A stretch of DNA of 64,000 nucleotides, from NCBI GenBank assembly GCA_963666475.2, contig CAXXJM010000001.1, positions 930,001 through 994,000 on the forward strand. The letters run 5' to 3'. The notes below the pieces were generated by a model. It ran no database searches. It worked only from the letters and a program-made list of their open reading frames with translations, and had not been told where the DNA came from. The DNA is from JBFHIZ01 sp963666475. Lineage in GTDB: Bacteria; Bacillota; Clostridia; Lachnospirales; Lachnospiraceae. This document shows, piece after piece, positions 37,307 through 45,433 of the stretch (positions are counted from its first letter, which is position 1; each line of letters begins with the position of its first letter). The position numbers were made by a program, and so were the translations under genes.

Positions 37307-37325
37307 GGTACACCTCCTTATTTTC

Positions 37326-37354
37326 TTCTAAAAAAATTATACCATTTTTTAGAA
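37326..37354 (-). promoter_or_regulatory. yesMN -10 box framed by a 10-bp inverted repeat
   Basis: TTCTAAAAAA (37326-37335) and its complement TTTTTTAGAA (37345-37354) flank the minus-strand -10 box TATAAT (37341-37336). No good -35 box is seen. A repressor or autoregulatory site is possible, but the arms are very A/T-rich and could match by chance. Confidence 0.4.
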
Positions 37355-37382
37355 AAAACTCTACCTGATTTTTTCATACATT

Positions 37383-37411
37383 TTGATTGATTATTCTAGA
37401 TTTTTTATAGT
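37383..37411 (+). promoter_or_regulatory. Promoter of the second GH31 gene
   Basis: TTGATT (37383-37388) and TATAGT (37406-37411) are separated by 17 nt, giving a start near 37418 and a leader of about 73 nt before the GH31 ATG at 37491. The longest open frame starts inside this -35 box, which rules out that upstream start. Confidence 0.65.
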
Positions 37412-37490
37412 CGTTCCTAGGAATTTTCATTGTATATTTCAATGCCTGTTTTTAGTAAAATATAAAAAAAAGAAAGGTATGGTTATTTAT

Positions 37491-39800
37491 ATGAAATTTT
37501 GCGACGGCGCATGGTTAATGCAACAAGGAGTTAAAGGTTATTATACCTCTGAAGTTCGGAGTTATTCGATTACTGAAAATGAAGTTGTTATTTATGCACC
37601 ATTTTCACCAATTCGTCATAGAGGAGACACCCTGACCGGACCTCTGTTCACTATTTCGATTACTTCTCCATATGAAGATGTTATCAAATTAAACTTGATG
37701 CATTTCAAACAAAAGAAAAAAGCACCTTCTTATGAGCTCACAATGAATCCTCTTCCTCTTAAAGTGGATGACCAAGAAGATAAATTGGCAATTACTACAG
37801 GAAATACGACTGTTATAATTTCCAAACAAGAATTTAAAATTGAATATTTCTTTAAAGCAAACCTCATTACTTCATCAACCGGAAGAAGTCTTGGTATGAT
37901 GCAAATTGATGAAAAAGATACTTATATGGTTGAGGCTTTAAATCTAGCTGTAAACGAAAAAATTTACGGACTTGGAGAACGTTTCTCAGAATATGTTAAG
38001 AATGGTCAATCCATTGAAATGTGGAACCGAGACGGTGGTACTGGCACAGAGCAGTCATATAAAAATATTCCTTTTTATCTTTCAAGCAAAGGATATGGAC
38101 TTCTTGTCAATGACAGCAACAAAGTTTCGTTTGAAGTTGCTTCAGAAAAAGTATCAAAAATTCAGTTTTCTACTCCTGGAGAAAGTCTAGAATACCTGTT
38201 TTTCCCAGGTGAAAACCCAAAAGAAGTTCTAAAAAAATACACCGCAATATCCGGACTTCCTACTATGCCTCCTGCCTGGAGTTTTGGTCTTTGGTTAACT
38301 ACATCCTTTACAACAAACTATGATGAGCAAACAGTTACTTCTTTTATTGATGGCATGGCAGAACGCAATCTACCACTCCATACATTCCATTTTGATTGTT
38401 TTTGGATGAAAGAATATGAATGGTGTAATTTCCAATGGGATGATGCTGTTTTCCCAGATCCAGAGAATATGTTAAAACGCCTAAAAGCAAAAGGCCTCCA
38501 TATTTGTGTATGGATCAATCCATATATCGGGCAGAAATCTCCTCTCTATGACGAAGGTTTAGAACATGGTTATTTCATTAAAACCACCTCTGGTGATACA
38601 TGGCAGTGGGATTTATGGCAACCAGGAATGGCCATTGTAGATTTTACAAATCCTGCAGCAACAAAATGGTATCTTGATTATTTAGAAGCTCTACTTGATA
38701 TGGGCGTTGACTGTTTTAAAACAGATTTTGGCGAAAGAATTCCAACCGAAAACGTTTGTTATTTTGATGGATCTGATCCTGATAAAATGCATAATTACTA
38801 CGCATATCTTTATAACAAAGTAGTGTTTGAACTCTTAGAAAGAAAACTGGGGACTGGAAAAGCATGTCTATTTGCTCGATCGGCTTCTGTTGGATCCCAA
38901 AAATTCCCTGTTCATTGGGGGGGCGATTGTACTTCACAGTTTGAGTCTATGGCGGAAAGTCTTCGTGGTGGATTAAGTCTCTGTATGTCTGGATTTGGAT
39001 TCTGGAGCCATGATATCGGAGGATTTGAAAATACATCTACAAGTGATGTATATAAACGTTGGTTGGCGTTTGGGCTTTTATCAAGTCACTCTCGTCTACA
39101 TGGTTCACAATCCTATCGTGTTCCATGGGCATATGATGAGGAAAGTGTTGATGTTTGTAGACACTTTACAAACTTAAAATGTCGTCTCATGCCATATATG
39201 TATACACAAGCCATACTTACTACAAAAACAGGTACTCCAATGATGCGTTCCATGTTCCTTGAATACCCAGAGGACCTTACCTGTCGTACTTTGGATCTCC
39301 AGTACTTCCTCGGAGACAGTCTGTTGGTATCTCCTATCTTCAACGATGCCGGACACAGTGATTACTATATACCTGAAGGAACATTTACGCACCTTCTAAG
39401 TAATGAGACAAAAGAAGGATGTTCTTATTATTCAGAAGATTTTGATTACTTCTCTCTTCCATTGTTTGTAAAACCAAACACCATATTACCACTTGGTAAC
39501 AACGACCAAAGACCGGATTATGATTACCTGGATCAAGTTGAGTATCATGTATTTGCACTGGATGATACGGTTACTATAAATCTTCCTGTATATAATGTTG
39601 AAAACGAATGCGAAGAGACTATTTCCTTAGAAAAAACAGGAACAAGCATTCAAGTATCCAGACAAAGCAGCAAAGAAGCTTCCATCATTCTTCGAGGAAT
39701 CTCCGCAATAAGTTCTTCCAATGTTCCTTATGAAACAACGGATCTTGGAGTAAAACTGACAATTGCTTCCTCAACTCAGAAAATCGAAATTACACTGTAA
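37491..39800 (+). CDS. GH31 alpha-xylosidase, YicI-type (second copy)
   Basis: 769-residue enzyme closely following E. coli YicI: start MKFCDGAWLM, nucleophile Asp412 in KTDFGERIP (YicI Asp416) and acid/base Asp479 in HWGGDCTSQ (YicI Asp482). It should remove alpha-linked xylose from isoprimeverose or xyloglucan oligosaccharides in the cytoplasm. The start at 37491 is chosen from the family N-terminus and because the upstream open frame overlaps the promoter. The gene stands alone, with its own promoter and terminator. It is only distantly like the GH31 gene at 11744, so the two probably handle different oligosaccharides. Confidence 0.93.
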   Translation: MKFCDGAWLMQQGVKGYYTSEVRSYSITENEVVIYAPFSPIRHRGDTLTGPLFTISITSPYEDVIKLNLMHFKQKKKAPSYELTMNPLPLKVDDQEDKLAITTGNTTVIISKQEFKIEYFFKANLITSSTGRSLGMMQIDEKDTYMVEALNLAVNEKIYGLGERFSEYVKNGQSIEMWNRDGGTGTEQSYKNIPFYLSSKGYGLLVNDSNKVSFEVASEKVSKIQFSTPGESLEYLFFPGENPKEVLKKYTAISGLPTMPPAWSFGLWLTTSFTTNYDEQTVTSFIDGMAERNLPLHTFHFDCFWMKEYEWCNFQWDDAVFPDPENMLKRLKAKGLHICVWINPYIGQKSPLYDEGLEHGYFIKTTSGDTWQWDLWQPGMAIVDFTNPAATKWYLDYLEALLDMGVDCFKTDFGERIPTENVCYFDGSDPDKMHNYYAYLYNKVVFELLERKLGTGKACLFARSASVGSQKFPVHWGGDCTSQFESMAESLRGGLSLCMSGFGFWSHDIGGFENTSTSDVYKRWLAFGLLSSHSRLHGSQSYRVPWAYDEESVDVCRHFTNLKCRLMPYMYTQAILTTKTGTPMMRSMFLEYPEDLTCRTLDLQYFLGDSLLVSPIFNDAGHSDYYIPEGTFTHLLSNETKEGCSYYSEDFDYFSLPLFVKPNTILPLGNNDQRPDYDYLDQVEYHVFALDDTVTINLPVYNVENECEETISLEKTGTSIQVSRQSSKEASIILRGISAISSSNVPYETTDLGVKLTIASSTQKIEITL

Positions 39801-39821
39801 TTTCTTTTCATACCTCTTAAA

Positions 39822-39859
39822 AAGGTCCGTATGTCGAAATTATTCGGCATACGGACCTT
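39822..39859 (+). terminator. Terminator after the second GH31 gene
   Basis: Stem of about 17 bp (39822-39838 with 39843-39859; arm AAGGTCCGTATGTCGAA, one G-U pair) with a very short loop, 21 nt after the stop codon and followed by a T-rich flank. It can also serve the convergent ABC-3 permease ending at 39876. Confidence 0.82.
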
Positions 39860-39875
39860 ATCCTTTTTATCTTCA

Positions 39876-40712
39876 TTAAATTAGACTTTTTAATCGAATG
39901 GATTGTTTTAATCTCAACCGTTTTATCAGATAGGTGACAAAGAAACATGCACTTGCGATGCACACAATCATTGCTCCTGAAGAAACATTTAATACATAAG
40001 AAATCCATAATCCACTGATACAAAAAAACAAAGTTGAAAGAATGGATAAGAAAATGCGCGTCCTAAAGTTCTTAGACAATAGCGAGGCAAATGCCCCAGG
40101 TGCTGTAAGTAGTGCGATGACCAAGATGATTCCTACAACTTGTATCAATACTACAACAGTCATTGCTACAAAAAACAACATGATATTTTCTAATATGGTG
40201 GTTCGGATTCCAATAATTTGTGCAAATTCAGGATCAAATAAGTATGCTTTCATACTTTGAAAAAACAAAAGCACAAATAGTATAATTAAAATAGAAAAAC
40301 CAGCTAAAACATATAAATCCATTCGTGTAACCGATAAAATATTTCCAAATAAATAAGAACTCATATCTGGTGGATATCCAGGTGTAAATGCGATAAACAA
40401 AATCCCAAGTGCCATTCCAAATGACCAGAACAACCCAACAATGACATCGGATTGAATGCTACTTTTTTTATTGATCATACCAATTCCAAAAGCAGCGAAA
40501 ATCGAGAAAACAAATGCACCAATAATTGGCTCGATTCCTAAAAAATATCCCAGACCAACTCCACCGTACGCAGTATGCGCAATTCCTCCACTCATCATCA
40601 CAATCTTTTTTTCTATAATTACAATTCCCATTATTCCACATACAATACTTGCAAAAACACTGGCCAAAATCGCGTGTTGCATAAACTGATATTCTAAAAT
40701 TGCATGAATCAT
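39876..40712 (-). CDS. ABC-3 family metal-ion permease (ZnuB/MntB-like), orphan
   Basis: 278-residue membrane protein with about eight helices and the ABC-3 family features (MMSGGIAHTAYGGVGLGYFLG near residues 39-60, and a C-terminal GIILVIALLTAPGAFASLL segment). Such permeases move zinc, manganese or iron with a metal-binding lipoprotein and an ATPase. Neither partner is adjacent: the next gene belongs to an amino-acid importer. Either the partners are encoded elsewhere or the set has been broken up. AGGAGG precedes the ATG. Confidence 0.88.
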   Translation of the reverse strand: MIHAILEYQFMQHAILASVFASIVCGIMGIVIIEKKIVMMSGGIAHTAYGGVGLGYFLGIEPIIGAFVFSIFAAFGIGMINKKSSIQSDVIVGLFWSFGMALGILFIAFTPGYPPDMSSYLFGNILSVTRMDLYVLAGFSILIILFVLLFFQSMKAYLFDPEFAQIIGIRTTILENIMLFFVAMTVVVLIQVVGIILVIALLTAPGAFASLLSKNFRTRIFLSILSTLFFCISGLWISYVLNVSSGAMIVCIASACFFVTYLIKRLRLKQSIRLKSLI

Positions 40713-40794
40713 GCTGTCCTCCTTGATAATACATATATCTTGTTCAATTATAAACTACCCATTCAGTATTTACAACTCGCTTCTAAACCGAAAA

Positions 40795-40835
40795 GAGAAA
40801 AGCATCTCCAAGTCGAACTTAGAAATGCTTTTCTC
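40795..40835 (-). terminator. Terminator of the amino-acid importer operon
   Basis: An 11-bp stem (GAGAAAAGCAT at 40795-40805, ATGCTTTTCTC at 40825-40835) is followed on the minus strand by TTTTCGG. It begins 15 nt after the ATPase stop codon and separates this operon from the ABC-3 permease. Confidence 0.8.
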
Positions 40836-40849
40836 ACTATACTATATTC

Positions 40850-41629
40850 TTAGTGTGTATTTAATACCGATTTTAAAAATGCTTTTGTACGCTCATGTTT
40901 TGGATTTGTAAAAATCTCCGATGGTGGAGCATCTTCTACGATTTTTCCATCGTACATAAATAGTACTCGATCTGCAACTTCTTTGGCAAATCCCATTTCA
41001 TGCGTCACACATAACATGGTCATTCCCTGCTTCGCGAGATCCTTCATAACATTCAAAACCTCTCCAACCAATTCAGGATCTAAAGCACTCGTTGGTTCAT
41101 CAAATAACATGATTTCAGGGTCCATAGCCAACGCTCTGGCAATCGCCACACGCTGCTGTTGTCCTCCAGAAAGTTTGCTTGGATATACATCTAACTTCTC
41201 TGAAAGTCCAACTCTCTCTATGATCTTTATCGCTTGTTCCTTTGCCTGTTCTTTGGTACGTTTTCGGACTGCCGTCTGCGCAATCATGACATTCTCTAAA
41301 ACTGTTTTATGTGGGAATAAATTAAATCTCTGAAACACCATTCCCATTTCGAGCAACATCTCTTTTTGTCTTTCTGCAGCACTACGATGGATGGTTCGAT
41401 TGTGTTCTCGATGTAAGAACAACTCATCTTTGATATATATTTTCCCACTATTTATTTTTTCCAATTGATTTAACGAACGTAGATAAGTGGATTTTCCAGC
41501 ACCTGATGCGCCAATAATACAAATCACTTCACCCTTTTTTACGTTTAAATTAATGTCTTTGAGAACTTCAAGATGTCCAAATGACTTATAAATATGTTCT
41601 GTTCTTAAAATATATTCTGTTTCGCTCAT
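40850..41629 (-). CDS. Polar amino-acid ABC importer ATPase (GlnQ/HisP-like)
   Basis: 259-residue cytoplasmic ATPase with Walker A GASGAGKS (about residues 39-46), Q-loop MVFQRFNLFPH, signature LSGGQQQRVAIARAL, Walker B IMLFDEPTSALD and switch His in VTHEMGFA. The FNLFPH and HEMGFA forms are typical of polar amino-acid importers. It is the last gene after the permease and binding protein. Substrate cannot be told from sequence; cystine, glutamine or arginine are options. Confidence 0.95.
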   Translation of the reverse strand: MSETEYILRTEHIYKSFGHLEVLKDINLNVKKGEVICIIGASGAGKSTYLRSLNQLEKINSGKIYIKDELFLHREHNRTIHRSAAERQKEMLLEMGMVFQRFNLFPHKTVLENVMIAQTAVRKRTKEQAKEQAIKIIERVGLSEKLDVYPSKLSGGQQQRVAIARALAMDPEIMLFDEPTSALDPELVGEVLNVMKDLAKQGMTMLCVTHEMGFAKEVADRVLFMYDGKIVEDAPPSEIFTNPKHERTKAFLKSVLNTH

Positions 41630-41640
41630 AACTGCCTCCT

Positions 41641-42681
41641 TTACTCATAAATCGAGAGTCTAATCTCGATCTTATTAAATATGAATGTGAATATTGCAGT
41701 TATTATCAAATAAATCACAAGCGCAGGAATAAATACAACATAACTTCCCTCACTTGTCATAATCGTTTTTGATATCGTTGTGATGTCCATGAGTGAAATA
41801 GCAAATACCAAAGACACGTCTTTGATCATCATTACGAACTCATTACATAAAGGTGGTATCATTCGTCGAACTGATTGAGGAATTACAATCAGACTCATGG
41901 TCTGTCCATAGGTCATACCCAGGGCCTTTGCCGCTTCATGTTGACCTTTATCAATAGATTGAATTGCAGCACGTACTATTTCTGCACAATATGCTGCTGC
42001 ATTTAAAGAAAATGCAATCAAAGCAGCTACAAATGCACCTTTATATACGGCTTCTGGATCCGCACTGTCAAACAGTCCTCTCCATGCAAATCCAAACATT
42101 GCTGGAATTGAAAAGTAGATTACAAAAAGCTGAATCAGTAGTGGAGTTCCCCGGAAGAAGAATATGTATGCACTACAAACCTTACTAATGATTGGATTGC
42201 TTGCAATCTTACCAAGTGCCAGAAAAATACTCAGCACAAAACCAAATACCATTGCTAATGTCGTAAGCAGCAAAGTCAACTTCACGCCATGCAATAAATT
42301 TTCTCCCGTACCCAGCATACGATATGTGTAGTTTACCATTAGACCCGCAAAATTTGCAGCACCTTCATCAGCAGGGAATATATTTCCTGCAAATCCAAGA
42401 TAAGTTTCTTTGATGGATGCCACTCCAGAAGTTGTAAACGATAGATACCGAATCACTCCTAGATCATTATATGTAATTGTCAAATGTTTTCTCGCATTGT
42501 CCTTTTCATCTTCAATCATTTGTTTCACTTCCGGTGAAGCCTGATCCATCATGGTTTCCCTCGATGGACCAAGTACCGTTAGTAAAACAACAATTGCAAT
42601 GGCTATTAGAACAATGATAGAAACTACTTTCGTTTTCTGCTCCCAGTTTTTAATGTCCAAGAACTTTTTCATCATTTTCAT
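41641..42681 (-). CDS. Polar amino-acid ABC importer permease with N-terminal extension
   Basis: 346-residue permease. Residues about 125-340 are the standard HisM/GlnP type, with the EAA-like loop GQHEAAKALGMTYGQTMSLIVIPQ. Residues 1-120 are extra: one membrane helix (about 18-39) and an outside region of about 80 residues, making the protein about 100 residues longer than usual. The ribosome binding site (GGGTAGAG) is weak and ATGs at codons 1, 3 and 4 are all possible. It lies between the binding protein and the ATPase and probably works as a homodimer. Confidence 0.92.
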   Translation of the reverse strand: MKMMKKFLDIKNWEQKTKVVSIIVLIAIAIVVLLTVLGPSRETMMDQASPEVKQMIEDEKDNARKHLTITYNDLGVIRYLSFTTSGVASIKETYLGFAGNIFPADEGAANFAGLMVNYTYRMLGTGENLLHGVKLTLLLTTLAMVFGFVLSIFLALGKIASNPIISKVCSAYIFFFRGTPLLIQLFVIYFSIPAMFGFAWRGLFDSADPEAVYKGAFVAALIAFSLNAAAYCAEIVRAAIQSIDKGQHEAAKALGMTYGQTMSLIVIPQSVRRMIPPLCNEFVMMIKDVSLVFAISLMDITTISKTIMTSEGSYVVFIPALVIYLIITAIFTFIFNKIEIRLSIYE

Positions 42682-42714
42682 GTACTCTACCCACTAACTT
42701 TGTTTTTATTTTGC

Positions 42715-43593
42715 TTATTCAGATGCTCCAAACCATGTAGCAACATTTTGTACAAAAAATCCTTCTGCTTCTAACTCTGCAATCGCAGCATCAATTGCTG
42801 ACTGTAATGCAGTGTTATTAAGTCCGAGAGCAACTCCGAACTGTTCTGGTTCTGAAGTATCCTGGAAGATTTTAACAAATGCATCTGGATTTGAAGCAAT
42901 GTATCCATCCGCTACAGTTGAGTCTACAACAACTGCATCAACTTCTCCATTCTGAAGCTGAGTAAAGCATGTTGTAACTTTCTCATTCTGAGAAATTGTA
43001 CAATTGATCGAACCCGTAGCAACATAATCAGACATTAATACGTCAGATGTTGTTTCTTTCTGCACTGCAATAGCCATTCCATCCAAATCAGTAAATGCAG
43101 CAATTGTTCCAGCGTAATCAGAAGATACCACTACTGCCTGATAGTTGTTAATGTATGGTGCTGAGAATGACATCGTTTCTTTTCTTTCATCAGTAATTGT
43201 TACTGCAGAAATAACACAATCATAGTTTACATCAATTCCTTGGAAAATACCATCCCATGCAGTATTAATAAACACAACATTTACGCCTAATTTTTCCCCA
43301 AGTGCATATGCAAAATCAATATCGTATCCTACTTCTGTAGTTCCGTCAGCTGCATAATCTTCAAAAGGAGGGTATCCAACTTCCACACCTATTGTAAGCT
43401 GTCCTGGAGTCATCAGATTAAGTTCTGTTGCTTCATCGGTTACTTCCTCTGCTGTTTCTTCTGCTACTTCTGTTGAAGTTTCATCTGTCACAACGGTTGT
43501 ATCATTTGTAGATACATTTTCATTTGTATTTCCACAAGCCACCATAGAAAGAGCAAGTGCTAATACAAGTACTAAACTAAATAATTTTTTCAT
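42715..43593 (-). CDS. Polar amino-acid binding lipoprotein
   Basis: 292-residue extracellular binding protein (SBP family 3) with lipobox MVAC (Cys20), a Thr/Glu-rich linker, then the two-lobe domain starting LTIGVEVGYPPFEDY and containing GYDIDFAYALGEKLGV. I start at ATG 43593 with GGAGG 7 nt upstream; an open frame 16 codons earlier lacks a ribosome binding site. First gene of the operon, read from the promoter at 43688-43716. Confidence 0.94.
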   Translation of the reverse strand: MKKLFSLVLVLALALSMVACGNTNENVSTNDTTVVTDETSTEVAEETAEEVTDEATELNLMTPGQLTIGVEVGYPPFEDYAADGTTEVGYDIDFAYALGEKLGVNVVFINTAWDGIFQGIDVNYDCVISAVTITDERKETMSFSAPYINNYQAVVVSSDYAGTIAAFTDLDGMAIAVQKETTSDVLMSDYVATGSINCTISQNEKVTTCFTQLQNGEVDAVVVDSTVADGYIASNPDAFVKIFQDTSEPEQFGVALGLNNTALQSAIDAAIAELEAEGFFVQNVATWFGASE

Positions 43594-43654
43594 AATTTTT
43601 CCTCCGCTTTCTTTAGCAATGACAACTTCACTGCCATACATTAGTAAATACTAA

Positions 43655-43684
43655 AAAGACGACGAAAATAACCTCGTCGTCTTT
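43655..43684 (-). terminator. Hairpin at the 5' end of the amino-acid importer mRNA
   Basis: A 10-bp stem (AAAGACGACG at 43655-43664, CGTCGTCTTT at 43675-43684) with a 10-nt loop is followed on the minus strand by TTAG. It can terminate the upstream membrane-protein transcript. The predicted transcription start of the importer (about 43681) falls in its first arm, so the importer mRNA would begin with this stem-loop. Confidence 0.65.
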
Positions 43685-43687
43685 AAT

Positions 43688-43716
43688 AATTTATCACGAT
43701 ATCGTGAAAAAGTCAA
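43688..43716 (-). promoter_or_regulatory. Promoter with 14-bp palindromic spacer, amino-acid importer
   Basis: On the minus strand TTGACT (43716-43711) and TAAATT (43693-43688) are 17 nt apart. The spacer holds the perfect palindrome TCACGATATCGTGA (43694-43707). A dimeric repressor bound there would cover both promoter elements. Confidence 0.65.
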
Positions 43717-43749
43717 TAAATATGCATTAATTTTTGTTTTTATGCAATA

Positions 43750-43989
43750 CTATATACGTTCTTTATTTTTCTTAATCCTTTTCATTACATAAAAAACATC
43801 AACAACAACCATACCAATCAAAGAAATGATGAAAATACGTTCTATTGTAAATGGAATAAACGAAATTGTAACAAAACTGATGACCAATAGCACAACGAAA
43901 AAATATACATATGCTAATACAGTCACAAGCACAAAAAATATAATTTCCTTTGCAACGTCACGCGCTTTTTTTCTATTATCTGAAGCCAT
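43750..43989 (-). CDS. Small two-helix membrane protein, unknown
   Basis: 79-residue hypothetical protein: a charged N-terminus (MASDNRKKARDVAKE), two hydrophobic stretches (about 15-42 and 50-69) and a basic tail KRIKKNKERI. I do not recognise it. The start at 43989 is chosen because AGAAGGG lies upstream and this avoids overlap with the GH43 gene ending at 44015. An open frame 21 codons longer also exists. Its function is unknown, and its place between GH43 and the amino-acid importer says little. Confidence 0.55.
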   Translation of the reverse strand: MASDNRKKARDVAKEIIFFVLVTVLAYVYFFVVLLVISFVTISFIPFTIERIFIISLIGMVVVDVFYVMKRIKKNKERI

Positions 43990-44014
43990 ATTATCAACAA
44001 CCCTTCTATATTTA

Positions 44015-45400
44015 TTATACAATTTGTTTTCCCCAAATTGTCTTTCTTTCATTTGTTAAACCACAAACGGTCATACATTCCTTCGAATTTTCAAAATCAA
44101 ACGAATAACCTATCATTACCTTCGCATAAGAGCAATTCCACATTGATGATTTGGCAATTTTTTGTGAATTGTCATCCCCATCAAAACATATCCACTCCCA
44201 AGGCGATTTGATTTCTTCCTGATATAAAATAAGCTCTTTCTTCTTATTTATATAAGAAATCTTTCCATCCTTTATTTCAATTTCTATCGAATGACGTTCC
44301 GCGCTCTCTTCTCCCGCGTATGGTTCTGGTGATAATATCGGCCAATCTTCCAAAAAATACATTCTTCTTACCACCATATAATGCATGCGGTAGGTATGTT
44401 CCTGATGAATTTGATCCGGTGGATAACGAAACTCTTTTGCACCATCTCTAACATGATGAACAAAAAAATACGTTTCTGTCTTCGGGTCAAAAAAAGGTAC
44501 TCCATGTCCTGGACCACGAAATCCACCATAGGTCCAGTTCTCATTTCCAGATTTTGCATTTGGTTTGAATGCAGTAAACTGATAACTTCCTGCAAGCTTC
44601 AATCCATGTGCACCTTTTGTTAAAGAAATTCCGTTTTCATCTACGTATGGCCCCATTACATGATGACTTCGTCCCACTCGAATATCATAACTATTCCCAA
44701 GCCATCCATAAGATTGAAATAAATAATAGTATTTTGTCCCAGAATGATACATAATAGCCGCGCCTTCTGGTCCATCAATCGTTGAATTTTTGGGTTTCAC
44801 TGCAATACAAGTGCCCAATGATTTCTCATTTAAATCCGCAGACAAGCCTAAATGCCTATTAAGTTCCTTGATATAGATTCCTCCAAAAAAGGATCCGTAG
44901 ACCAGGTATTTTTCTCCTTCTACTGTATCAATAATATGAGGGTCGATTGCATTTGGTGAAGAAGGAGAATTCTCCCACGTATTTGCAACGACTCCGCGAT
45001 TTTCAAATGGCCCCTCTGGATGCTTCGATACCGCTAACCATATTTTCGATTCCCAACTTCCAAACGCTTTCGTTGCAGAGTAATATAGACGATACTCATT
45101 TTCTTCTGGAACATATTCCGCGTATGGAGCCCAGAACCCACCCGTCGGTTCATGTTCCCCATTATCTCTCGCTTCCTTTATGGATTCTTTCGACAATGCA
45201 TAACCCACAAATGTAAAATCAATCAGATTTGTGCTTTTGCGTATTGGAATTCCCTGTTTATATTGTGAGGTAATTGCCGCATCCGTTGCATATGAATAGT
45301 AACATTCGCTTATCGGATCGTACATCATAGAAGGATCATGTGCCTCAAATAAGGGATTTGTCTCTCTACTATGATCATTAAACCAAAACCCTGGCTTCAT
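44015..45400 (-). CDS. GH43 arabinanase/arabinofuranosidase-like, cytoplasmic
   Basis: 461-residue five-bladed propeller enzyme of family GH43. The catalytic trio is visible as Asp22 (AHDPSMM), Asp153 (AIDPHII) and Glu212 (DGPEGAA). The C-terminal part (about 360-461) is a beta-sandwich with WICFDGDD and VCGLTNERKTIWGKQIV, similar to the C-terminal module of the GH43 protein at 45434. No signal peptide. It probably attacks imported arabino-oligosaccharides. It follows the membrane GH43 gene by 33 nt. The exact subfamily is not determined. Confidence 0.87.
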   Translation of the reverse strand: MKPGFWFNDHSRETNPLFEAHDPSMMYDPISECYYSYATDAAITSQYKQGIPIRKSTNLIDFTFVGYALSKESIKEARDNGEHEPTGGFWAPYAEYVPEENEYRLYYSATKAFGSWESKIWLAVSKHPEGPFENRGVVANTWENSPSSPNAIDPHIIDTVEGEKYLVYGSFFGGIYIKELNRHLGLSADLNEKSLGTCIAVKPKNSTIDGPEGAAIMYHSGTKYYYLFQSYGWLGNSYDIRVGRSHHVMGPYVDENGISLTKGAHGLKLAGSYQFTAFKPNAKSGNENWTYGGFRGPGHGVPFFDPKTETYFFVHHVRDGAKEFRYPPDQIHQEHTYRMHYMVVRRMYFLEDWPILSPEPYAGEESAERHSIEIEIKDGKISYINKKKELILYQEEIKSPWEWICFDGDDNSQKIAKSSMWNCSYAKVMIGYSFDFENSKECMTVCGLTNERKTIWGKQIV

Positions 45401-45433
45401 AGATTTCCTCTTTCTTTTTCTTATTTGTACTCA

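Noticed and set aside
37383..37490. Upstream extension of the second GH31 gene by 36 codons
   Set aside because: The extension covers a good promoter (TTGATT, 17 nt, TATAGT) and YicI-type enzymes begin at MKF, so the ATG at 37491 is used.
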